This document shows positions 1 to 9,685 of a stretch of DNA of 64,000 bases, in pieces. The DNA is from Haliotis asinina (taxonomy: Eukaryota; Mollusca; Gastropoda; Lepetellida; Haliotidae). The notes under the pieces were generated by a model. It ran no database searches. It was not told the DNA's origin and saw nothing but the letters and a program-made list of their open reading frames with translations. Position 1 is the first letter of the stretch. Each line of letters starts with the position of its first letter. The translations under genes were made by a program, and so were the position numbers. The DNA is taken from the NCBI RefSeq assembly GCF_037392515.1, contig NC_090285.1, forward strand, positions 5,521,501 through 5,585,500. The letters are read 5' to 3'.

Positions 1-573
1 GCTCATCAAGCACAGCACGACATGTAGATGTTAAAAAGCCATTTTAACCGTGATAATATCAGGATCATTTAGATATTTATTGGCAGTATATCTTTATTAA
101 GTTCATATCTAAAATATACTGTCGTTGTAGTGACCGTCGCCGTTATAGCTGATATCCCATTAGGCTCAATACTGCATGAATTGAGATTTTGAGTTGAGTT
201 GCATCACTGATGGTAATGTCTGAGCAGAGACAATGTCGATAAACAATTCAAGCTTCCCAATGAACATTGATATTTGGTCCTTTTTTTCAGGAGCAGTAAC
301 AAATCATATGAGCTTGATCACTCAGTCGAGAAGTCGCCCACTGAAAAGGAGTATGACAATCCAGCATTTGACAAGTGCTGAAGAGAACATACTGCAACTA
401 ATATATACTGCTCGTATCAAATATTGGTGTCGGATATATTCATCATGTACTCACATACATGTATTTAGCCACGTTTACAATGTATGAATTCGCATGCATA
501 CATTTCTTTCGTAAATCCAGCAAGTGTAGACTTATGGTCTCGTAGTAATCCATGTCATGGATGTACTGGGTTA
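1..573. other. Unannotated AT-rich sequence
   Basis: No gene, RNA or repeat could be supported here. The small open frames are short, have no recognisable domain and run into the MITE that begins at 583. The last bases before that element form one copy of its target-site duplication. Confidence 0.5.
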
Positions 574-582
574 ACACACCGA

Positions 583-1036
583 CATTCTCTTCCCACAGTG
601 GTTACTTGTCATATCTTCCTACGTAACCTCTGTTCTAATACGACCCTTTCATGGTGCGAGTGTTCAAGACTCGTGATTGGAGGCAATCAGATTTAGTAGT
701 GCAATCAGCGACCTTGTTTCAAAAGTGATCGTTCGCAAGATCTCGGTAATTTCCGGATGCATCGTGAAAAATACAACTTCTTCCCGAGCGCGATACTCAA
801 AATGTTTCTTCTAGACAGTACTCAGTTATGTCATATTTGTTTCTCCACGTTGCTCCCATTTGTCAAGTTGAATCTAGGTCGATGTAACACGTGTTCTGAT
901 TGGACAGATAAAAAAGGGCGATAAATCTACTGCCATTTTTTGCCGCTAGGGGATTTTATGAGAACCGCGAAATATCCCGTATTAGAACAGAGGTTCGTAG
1001 GAAGATATGACAAGTAGCCTCTGTGGGAAGAGAATG
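583..1036. mobile_element. MITE with long inverted repeats and 9-bp target duplication (Mutator-like)
   Basis: A 454-bp non-autonomous DNA transposon. The left end starts CATTCTCTTCCCACAG and continues for about 60 bp; the right end is its reverse complement with a few mismatches. It is flanked by a perfect 9-bp direct repeat, ACACACCGA, at 574-582 and 1037-1045. Long terminal inverted repeats plus a 9-bp duplication are typical of Mutator-like elements (family knowledge), so MULE-type is the best class. No transposase is encoded. A related copy lies at 7479-8290. Short open frames over this segment are by-products of the repeat and not genes. Confidence 0.85.
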
Positions 1037-1045
1037 ACACACCGA

Positions 1046-3000
1046 AGGAATAACCATAAACATAAGCTGCTCTGAATTCAGTGTCTGTGTGTTTGTGTAT
1101 AAAGGTGATTTGAGGTGGCAAGCAAGCAGCATCGCATAGCACCTTATGACGTCTGTCAGTCTAGACAAAAATTGGTAGGGACAAATGGACTGCAGAAGTG
1201 TCTGACAGCTAATGAAGTAATTAGTGCAATATTCAATTCTACTTTACTGATTTTGAAAAATAATCAGAAAGATTGAAACCTGAGTTTTCGGTTAGGAAAA
1301 TATGTTGCACAATAATGACATCAAATACAATCGCCTTGAGCATGCACTAGTTCAATGGATATGTGCACTGTATAAATATCCTAATAAAATATAAATAATA
1401 ACATCAAGAAGGCTACTAACTAGAAACCTAGATGACTGACGGGCTACTTGGTCTGATAATGTCTTCTGCTGCATTGTTGGCCAAATGCTGTGGCATGGTG
1501 TAAATGACGACGAACCAGAAAACAGAGAAAAAGAATTCAAATATTGTCAGTGCAGATGTAAACGATACTGTAAAGGGGCAGTCATTCATTGCGTGGTCAA
1601 TGCTCTAAGTGTATTATATTGTACAATACTGGCTAGAGGTGTGTTATACTTCAGGTTATATTAAAACAGCCTTCTGGGACATTGTATTGTTGGTTATTGT
1701 TTTTACAAGTTCCTTAACAAGTTTTTCTTGCATTTTAAATATGTGGTAAACAGTTGTTGAAAATCAGTCCACGTTGTTGTTTAAAATTCTGCAAGTTTCA
1801 TCCTCCTTGCCTGTTGACTGGAGCTGTGATTATCAGACTATTAATAGTAAGCCTGCTACATTGGAGGATTATGTATTGGTTCCGTAAGCTTCCAGGCAGT
1901 TTAAGTCTGTGGAGAAGCGGGACGGCTATTATTTAAGTACCGCTTGCTCGGGAAAATTAAACTTTGTTTGGTAAGTCATATCTGATAGTTTGAGGCAGGT
2001 GATTTTGCTTGGATTTCAAGCAGAGTATTTAATCCTGTGTTTCTCATCCCCTGACTGTTCCAAGAATGGGGCGGGCCGGCGGGCGAGCGAAAATATGAAG
2101 GCGCATACACAAAAAATACTATTCAGTATTTAAATATGAATGGATACTCACCAAATACATTGGCAATCATGGCGAAAACAATAAAGATTCTCCCTAAGTT
2201 CCATACCAATGTGTATGCTCACTGGTATAGAACTTGGTTACAGTGAGTGTGGAGTCTCTGAGATTTTTGTGTCAGAATCTTGATGATTTCTGTGATTTGT
2301 GATTTGTCACGGTGTCTTTTCAATGATGTATGTTATAAAGAGATAAAATGGTAATTATGTCTTGGTTGTGTCTATATTCTGATGGAGAGGTCATCAACAC
2401 TGTCTTTTGCAGCCAGTCGTTGTAGGCACGCTCGTTGCTGGGTCCCGTTCCACTAACCAATCTTAGCGCTTTCGTAAACCCCTAAAATCCCAATCTTTGA
2501 GTGACGTTACGATTGGCATACAGTTCCACCACAGTTCTACAACCAATCTTACCCACGTCAATCATAAAGTTAAGATCCAAACTTTCCCATGCCCAACTTC
2601 TGATCACTGAAGTCAATGGTACAGCAGAGAAACAAAAATGGCGACTTTCCTTAGTGTATGTGAAAGAAGAATAAATGCGTCAATTCCCTATGTAAATATT
2701 ATTCAGATAATCAATACCCAATATCCATGTATGACATGATACCGAACAAAGCTAAATGTACATTCTGAAATTAATTTCATGAAATCATATCTGAAGGATA
2801 CGCAAAATATACACCGTAATAGTGAAATAATAGTGAATATTGTGCTCAACCGACCTCCAACGAAATTGCCTAATATGTGCAACATTGTTGATGTATGACA
2901 TCACTGTAATGAACTTTATGCATGCTATTTATAGCCCTTCTGTATATGGTCACATGATGATCATAGTGAGCCTCGTTCTCATGTAGAAACATGGCGACCT
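1046..3000. other. Unannotated sequence with a short imperfect palindrome
   Basis: No gene could be supported. A small inverted repeat at 2197-2236 pairs AAGTTCCATACCA with TGGTATAGAACTT around a short loop. The stretch around 2430-2600 is less AT-rich and looks like old repeat sequence, but no termini were found. Confidence 0.4.
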
Positions 3001-3031
3001 CGACGCGCTGTGTACAGTATGTGACCTTGAA

Positions 3032-5953
3032 AGAATGCAGTGTAAGGGATTAAATCATTACATGGTGTCACAAGTAGAGGCGAACGCACAAGCCTGGATT
3101 TTAGTATTTGCACCTCAAATGAACTGGGAGTTGGGAAACGTCTACGAAAACTGGAGACGTTTCCGACAGCATCTTGACTTCACGTTCAACGGACCTCTAA
3201 GTGGCAACGGCAAAACAGCAAAAATAAGTTTCTTGCTCATTTGGGTCAATCAAAAGGGCAGAGACATTTTAACGCACTAAACATCAGTGGTGAAGACAAG
3301 GAAATGTTGAATAAAGTATATGAAGCATACGAGAAACACTGGACGACTTCATCACTGAACTAAAATGCTTCTAGTTATGGATTGTGAATACGGAAACCAA
3401 ACTGATGATAAGGGAAGAGATAGAACTGTTAGGAACGAATTCACAACAGGTTAAAGAAAAGCTAATCGGTGAAGGCAATAAGCACACACATCAGCGATCG
3501 CTATAGCAAAGACACATGAACTGGCACAGGCCTAAATTAAAAGCATCGATGGTGAAAATAAGTCCATCAACAATATTGGGATGAACAAAATCAATGAAAG
3601 AAAGAAATTCATTGCAAAGTAGCAACACAGTGTAAGAAATGCTGCGCATTGGGACATTTTGAAAAGGTCTGTTATGCAAAAGCAATACACATACTTGATC
3701 AGGATGATGAAGAAAGTGAAGGCCAATGCACTACACAGGATCGGAACCTTGCTGCAGCCTACCGTGATGAACTATACGTAGATTCCATAGACGCTACAGC
3801 TAAAGAAGTCAAATATGACGGTCAAGCATTCGTGAAGCTAAAGCTCAGGCAACAAGATACCATAAGTGAAGTAACCTTCAAACCTGACACAGGGTAATGA
3901 TTAAATATCATTCCAGAAAGGTTTTACCAACGTAAGGAAATAAACAAAACCACAGCAATAGAACCTGTACACACCAGTCTCCTTGCATATGGTGGAATCA
4001 GAATACAAGGCCAGCATGGGATTGATTGCACACACAAGAACTTGACATCAGCTGAGGAGTTCATCGTACTGGACACTGAAGGCCCTCCAATAACAGGTCT
4101 ACAGATATATTTGAGACTAAACATACTCCAACAACTCCTTTTCACTGCTGACAAACAAGTTGAAGTAATAGATGAATATGCAGATGTATTTGAACGTCTA
4201 GGACTATTTACCGGGTGAACACAGCATTCGCACAAACCCAGAAATATCACTAGTTGTCAATCCCCCGAGGAATGTAGCTGTTACCTTGGGGACCAAGGTA
4301 AAGGAAGAAATTGAAAGAATGGAGAACATTAGTGTCCTTATCAAAGTTGATGAGCCAACCCCCTGGGTGAATTCAATGGTAGTACTTGAGAGGCCAAAAT
4401 CTAAGGTCCGAATTTGTCTTGATCCCAAGGAACTTACTAAAGCAAGTACTCACTGAACACCACAGAATTCCACATCTTAATGATGCCATATCCAAACTTG
4501 CAGGCAGCAAATACTTCAGCAAGCTGGATGTACGCAGTGGATACTGATAGATAAAACTAACAGTAGAGAGCTCAATGTTGACTACCTTCAACACTCCCTA
4601 TGGCAGATACAGTTTCACCAGATTATCCTTTGGTCTACATTCAACACAGGATGTATTCCAAAAGCGAGTTGACGAAACATATGAAGGTCTTGATGGTGTT
4701 GATGCTATTGCAGACGACATCCTCATCATGGGCAGACATTAGAAGAACATAATACTCGCCTCAGAGCATCATTACAACGATCGTGTGAGGGGGGAGTGTA
4801 AATAAACAAACATACGGGTGTCACTGGAGTAAATGAAGTCACTTACTTTGGACGCAAATTCACAAGTCAAGTCCTTATCCCAGATCCAGTGAATGTCAGT
4901 ACCATCGTCAATATGGATCCCCCGTCCAACAAAGAGGAACTGCTTACTATCCTTGGAATGGCAAACTACCTAGCCAGATTTGTACCCAAAGTGTGTGACA
5001 TCACAGCACCACTAAGGAGGCAAGACGCAGCGTGATCTTAGGATGCGACACAGGACCAAGCCTTCAGTCATCTCAAGAACATGTTGTCGTGACCAGGACC
5101 AGTACTTCAGTACTTCAAATCGGAAAAAGAAGTCACTCTACAAGTGGATGCCTCGAAAAATGATCACAGACCTGTCGCATATGCCTCGAGCACACTAACG
5201 GTGACTGAACAAAATTATGCTCAAACTGAAAGGGAGCTGTTAACAATATGCTTTGGAGTGGAAAGAAACCACCAATTTCTCTATGGTAGAGAATTTACGG
5301 TCCACTCTGATCAGAAGCCTGTGGAGTCAATCATGCAGAAACCCCACCACAGCTTGAAGCTGTTACCCTGCCTACAGAGGTCAGACGTGGAAGATCTTGA
5401 CACACAAATACACATGGTCTTAACATCCTTGCCAGTGTCTGACAACAGACTTGCAGACCTCAAGAAGCAAACAAGTGAAGACAAACAAATGATGGCACTC
5501 ACAAACGACAAGTCCAGCTGCCCCAAAATTTTGCAGATTTCTGGATGAGCTGTCGTATAATCCTCGCTGGGACAGGGTAGTGATACCCAGTACAATGAGG
5601 AAAGAAATGCTGTCGAAAAGTACACACCGGACACATGGGCATGGAGAAAACCACACGTGCATGAGACGTATTATATTGGCCTGGAATGTGCTCCCACATA
5701 GACGACCTAGTCTCAACCTGTGATCTGTCAAGAAAACCAAATGTCACGCCCTAAAGAACCACTCAAACCACATGAAATATTGGGATCTTATACGGTGATC
5801 CAGAAACTAAAGAGTTCCTTTGCTCATCATTGCATCCTGGAGGTAGTCAAATCAGATAAAGGCCCCCAGTACAGCTCTAATGAATTCAAGAATTTCTCAA
5901 AAGCCTGGAACTTTAACCATGTCACCAGTAGCCCAGGCTACCCAACATACTAG
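3032..5953 (+). pseudogene. Decayed Ty3/Gypsy-type LTR retrotransposon (gag-pol remnant)
   Basis: The order gag-like, zinc knuckle, protease, reverse transcriptase, RNase H, integrase can be followed on the plus strand, spread over several frames. The gag-like part starts near 3035. A CCHC knuckle (CX2CX4HX4C) is at 3631-3672. The protease active-site DTG is at 3886-3894 and is followed at once by two in-frame stops (TAA, TGA). Reverse transcriptase is recognisable at about 4250-4745, including a DD box near 4710-4725. RNase H follows at about 5120-5410. A piece of the integrase core is at 5840-5953, where similarity ends abruptly. Many stops and frameshifts make it inactive. I could not find flanking long terminal repeats or a primer binding site, so the outer limits are uncertain. 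The pol order with integrase last is the Ty3/Gypsy arrangement. Confidence 0.85.
3631..3672 (+). other. CCHC zinc knuckle of the retrotransposon gag
   Basis: Fourteen codons with exact CX2CX4HX4C spacing, the nucleic-acid-binding knuckle of retroelement nucleocapsids. It lies just upstream of the protease-like segment, as expected for gag-pol order. Confidence 0.8.
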
Positions 5954-7055
5954 AAAGTTTGTGTTAAATGTGTACACAATTCAAGTTCAAAATGACTCCT
6001 GAGTGCCAAAGAACTTTATTCCCTTCAAGTTACTAACACGATGGCATCAAGCGGACTAAGACATGAAACCACTTACGGGTGGATACGGTGACAGGAGAAT
6101 TAGCTCATGATTAAAATGGACATTACGTGTTGACGAAAAGGAATGAATACTTTGATGAAGATGAAGGCAGAGTTTAGTTTGAAGTTCTTTACTTGGTCTT
6201 ACAAGACATGATAAACAAGTATAGATAAATGAGGTGAGCGGACTTCCAGCTCAACCCCAGGGCCTTTCCTGCGAGCGGCATAATACTGCTCGCGGTCGTC
6301 CCTACACAGACAGTCGGAATACAAGACACGGTTTCTGCTGAGGTCTCCGTGATACTTAGCGGTTGTTTACATCGTTGACCGGTAACTACGATGTGGCCCA
6401 GATCTGTGAATTATTAATATTTGACAACGTAACAAATATTTGTGAGCTTTTACCAAACTGGAGAAACCGTAACTTTGACACCATGCTATTTCCATTCATA
6501 TTCTAAGGTATTACGCCGTTCAAAATAATGAGTACACGGCTGGATATCGGAAAATTTAAGTAAATGTTACAAAGTGTAAAATCAGAATGTTTCTTTGTTT
6601 ACATTTGAAACAAGCGCATTCTTTCGAACACAGTGTTCGTTTTCACACCCAGTATCTTTTCGTTTTCTTTTATCCAGACAGGTGGTATTGGTGAGAAAGA
6701 CCACTTGTAATTTGATTGTAAAGTATATGGAAAATTCAAATACATTTGTCGAAGCCGACTATGAAATATACTTGATATAATAGGTGTCTCAATACCGGCC
6801 TCACTCTTCTACCCATGCAGCCAGGAAGCATAGTACATAGTACCTCTGCCACATGCCAGAAAGATGTGTTATGCATAGTCATCGCTGAACCGGAGTGTAT
6901 ACAGGTCTTCGAGAAGCGTGATTTTGTAAACACTATCGATATGCGGTGGAAAGCGCACTTCGGCGTCCGTGTAAGTGTATTTTCGCAAACATCCCAATCG
7001 ATTCAAGGTTCATCGGAAGCGTTTAAGAATTATCATTAATGGTTTCATCACATGA
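5954..7055. other. Unannotated sequence between retrotransposon and SINE
   Basis: Nothing definite. Long terminal repeats of the preceding retroelement were looked for at 5960-6500 against 2400-3000 and not seen. The open frames at 6595-6780 and 6815-7039 have no recognisable domain. Confidence 0.4.
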
Positions 7056-7059
7056 CGTT

Positions 7060-7156
7060 ATGGGCTTCACACATTGTACCCATTTAGGGAATCGAACCCG
7101 GGTCTTCGGCGTGACGAGCGAACGCTTTAACTACTGGGCTACCCTACCACCCCTCG
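7060..7156 (-). repeat. tRNA-derived SINE, head and start of body
   Basis: On the minus strand the sequence holds an RNA polymerase III A-box-like stretch (TAGCCCAGTAGTTAAAGCG) and a canonical B box (GGGTTCGATTCCC), about 30 bp apart as in a tRNA gene. It is not a usable tRNA: the acceptor stem and the CCA-side arm do not pair, and the sequence runs on into a body containing GGGTACAATGTGTGAAGCCCA. The same GAAGCCCATT junction starts the tail fragments at 32,207 and 47,253, which shows that this is the head of the same SINE family. Confidence 0.75.
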
Positions 7157-7478
7157 GTATATCTTCGAAAGGATTAGTGCAGTATGATTTACATGTAAGG
7201 TTAGATTTCACTTCACGATCAGTTATGGAAATAGAAAGGTTTTACCACAAGGCTTTTTTGTCACTTGAAGATGGATTGAGAGAAGCGTTTACTCCAGTAA
7301 TACTCAACACGCTTTCATGCTTGGAACGAGTCTCATTTTCAACTAAGGTTGATTTCATGAAGGACCATCTGTGGAGTGCGATCTATGCCATATGATGCAG
7401 CTGCCCTGTCTGTCCTGTTTATTCAATATATTTTATGTAAAACGATACCAAGTTATTGATATGTCTCTGGAACAAAAC
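7157..7478. other. Unannotated sequence between SINE and MITE copy
   Basis: No recognisable domain, splice-bounded exon or repeat terminus was seen. The open frame crossing it joins the SINE, this spacer and the neighbouring MITE and is not considered a gene. Confidence 0.4.
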
Positions 7479-7678
7479 CATTCTCTTCCCACAGTGGTTA
7501 CTTGTCATATCTTCCTACGTAACCTCTGTTCTAATACGACCCTTTCATGGTGCGAGTGGTCAAGACTCGTGATTGGAGGCAATCAGATTAAGTAGTGCAG
7601 TCAGCGAGCTTGTTTCAAAAGTGATCGTTCGCAAGATCTCGGTAATTTCCGGATGCATCGTGAAAACTAGAACCTCTT

Positions 7679-8132
7679 CCATTCGTAACTACTCGACTCT
7701 TTCCGTGACCTACAAGAAGACTCGTACCCCTCTCGTACGCCATTATTGCCAAGAATCGTGGCAAACCAATCAAACCGCGCGTAGTAAAACGCATTTCAAA
7801 ATATGAAAATGGCGGAACCGTTGAACTTTGAAACTTCGCTACAATATACAAAGCACAATTTAAACATAAACTTTGAGCTGAAAGATGAACAACTTTCAAC
7901 ACTGAAACATATTTGCATAGGGAATGACCGTATTGCTGTTTTGTCCACGGGATGTAGATATTCTAAGAGCCATGTTTGGAAATTCAAAGTTAGCTTTCGT
8001 TGATAACAGTACCAGACTATTTTCATCTTCATGCCCGTTTGCGCTTAGACAGTACCCGGTCGTAAACATGGTCAAAAGAAGGGTACGAGACGTCATCCGG
8101 CTTGGAGGAATGACACGAGTAGTTACGAATGG
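7679..8132 (+). mobile_element. Nested non-autonomous DNA transposon with 8-bp target duplication
   Basis: It begins CCATTCGTAACTACTCG and ends with the exact reverse complement (17 bp perfect). Direct repeats AACCTCTT at 7671-7678 and 8133-8140 flank it. The matching site in the uninterrupted MITE copy (775-782, AACTTCTT) is single, so this is a real insertion with a related empty site in the same window. Eight-bp duplications occur in hAT, P and Zisupton elements (family knowledge), but the termini do not settle the class. Inside is a promoter-like stretch with a CCAAT box followed by an open frame resembling the start of a RecQ-like helicase (7803-8003). Confidence 0.85.
7803..8003 (+). 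pseudogene. RecQ-like helicase N-terminal fragment inside the nested transposon
   Basis: A 66-codon open frame with an ATG shortly after a CCAAT box. It reads like the N-terminus of the RecQ-type superfamily 2 helicases that are multicopy in marine invertebrates: a helix leading to LKDEQLSTLKHI, then GNDRIAVLSTG, matching the Q-motif region and the approach to Walker A (usual form AVLPTGYGKS). Here the P-loop is damaged: STGCRYSKS carries extra residues. Nothing of motifs Ia-VI follows before the right inverted repeat. It is either a captured gene piece or what is left of a larger helicase-carrying element. Similarity is judged by eye only. Confidence 0.5.
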
Positions 8133-8290
8133 AACCTCTTCCCGAGCGCGATACTCAAATGTTTCTTCTAGACAGAACTCAGTCATGTCATATTTGTTTC
8201 TCCACACTGCTTGCATTTGTCAAAATTAATCTAGGTCGATGTATCACGTGTTCTGATTGGACAGAAAAACGGGGAGATAAATCTGCACCA

Positions 8291-9157
8291 GCCGAAAACA
8301 TGCAAACAGATGCGATTAAACCCTATAAACAATCCGAAGAAATCTCAAATATTTGACTAAGAACACTACCATTAAATGTACTCCTGTGTTAAAACCGACA
8401 TTGAACGAAACAGCGGCTGTTAAGGCTGGTAACAAATCCACCTGTCATTCATGCAAAATTAAAACTACCAACACTTCTTGATGTCAATCAGAAGCTTTCA
8501 AACTGTTTAGAATGTTTATAAACTATATACCCTGATCACCTTGTCCAGGTGTTCAGTGTGCGCACGCACGCACGCACGCACGCGCTCACACACACACACA
8601 CTGACACACACACTGACACACACACTGACACGCACACACATTAAAGTAGTTAGGGTCCATTTAAGACTCCAAATAAGGTATCTTGGGAGTCAATGGTTTG
8701 TTTTGTTTGTGCCCTCGTCGATGTTCTTCTGTTCAGTCTAAGAGTAGGTTTCACAATATGCTAACCAACTGTGCCACCTGTATGCTTGCTCGACCGCTTC
8801 GGATTCAACCTTTACGTCAACAGGTATTATTTTATGTACGTTTCATTTCAGTAACTTAACGTGAACAAAGCTACCAGAATTGGTGGTCGTCCAAGTCATT
8901 GGCTCGTAGAAGACATTTTCAGAAGTTCTGCTTCACATGCTACTTTCAGTATGTTTACGTGTGGTGTTTCTTCCATTCCTCATTCAGCTAATTTGCTGAT
9001 GCGAGGTCAATCACCCACTTTTCTGCAACAAAGCCAAATGTTCTATGGCTCCTCAGTATGTAGTGTTTGTGTGCATATGTCAACGTGCAGGGAAGGAAGA
9101 CGAACGCAAAAGTCTTGCAGCTCCAAGTGTATTTTGCCTGTGTTTCATCATGCACAC
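8291..9157. other. Unannotated sequence apart from a microsatellite
   Basis: Only the CA-rich microsatellite at 8558-8641 is recognisable. The right end of the MITE copy ending near 8290 was looked for here and not found. Confidence 0.4.
8558..8641. repeat. CA-rich compound microsatellite
   Basis: About five GCAC units are followed by CA runs broken regularly by CTGA, giving a repeat close to 14 bp (ACTGACACACACAC). Confidence 0.9.
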
Positions 9158-9166
9158 TTGTATGCT

Positions 9167-9676
9167 CATCCTCGATATCTCCAGGGTATACGTTCCGATA
9201 AGTCTCCACTATACCCTGGACGCATCTACGGCTCTGCCAGATTAATTTATTACCTCCCTTTACTGTCTTTTCATCCAGTCAGGTGTCTACGCTGGGAAGT
9301 TGAGCGAACCAATCACAACTCTCTTTCGTTTTTCGAATGATCTAACCGATTATACTTGGCAACAGAAACCATGCAGAGGTTCCCTGGAAGAGGTAGAAGG
9401 CGTTCTTGCATATGTTGTTTTAAAGTTTCGGACTTGTCAATTTGTTTGTATGATTTCCCTAAAATCTGGGACGCACTGTGGGCAAACCTTCGCAGTTGCG
9501 CCCGCTACCTTTGTTGACACTGGCAAGCTCTGTTATAACGGCAGCCTAGCTGATTGGCTACTGTGAGAAGGCGGAGCTAGCAAAGGGAGGTAATAAATTT
9601 ATCTGGCAGAGCCGTAGATGTGTCCAGGGTATAGTGGAGACTTATCGGAGCGTATACCCTGGAGAAATCGAGGATG
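9167..9676. mobile_element. MITE with about 95-bp inverted repeats and 9-bp target duplication
   Basis: A 510-bp element. The left end starts CATCCTCGATATCTCCAGGG and is repeated inverted at 9577-9676 with few mismatches over about 95 bp. The 9-bp direct repeat TTGTATGCT flanks it at 9158-9166 and 9677-9685. Each arm also holds its own smaller palindrome (CCAGGGTATA ... TATACCCTGG). Long arms and the 9-bp duplication again suggest a Mutator-like source, but the sequence is different from the family at 583. No coding capacity is evident; open frames across it read through the repeat. Confidence 0.88.
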
Positions 9677-9685
9677 TTGTATGCT

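Larger units (their letters stand above)
7479..8290. mobile_element. Second copy of the 583-1036 MITE, interrupted and lacking its right end
   Basis: The segments 7479-7678 and 8133-8290 together align closely with about 583-935 of the first copy, starting at the same CATTCTCTTCCCACAG terminus. Similarity stops after the stretch around 8283, and no right inverted repeat was found downstream, so the copy is truncated or rearranged on that side. It is split by the 454-bp element at 7679-8132. Confidence 0.8.

Noticed and set aside
2400..6500. Long terminal repeats of the Gypsy remnant
   Set aside because: Sequence on the two sides was compared by eye and no matching pair was found.
7060..7156. 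A functional tRNA gene
   Set aside because: The A and B boxes are present but the acceptor stem does not pair and the sequence continues into a SINE body.
583..8132. The equal 454-bp length of the elements at 583 and 7679 as a sign of common origin
   Set aside because: Their ends, interiors and target duplication lengths differ; the equal length appears to be chance.
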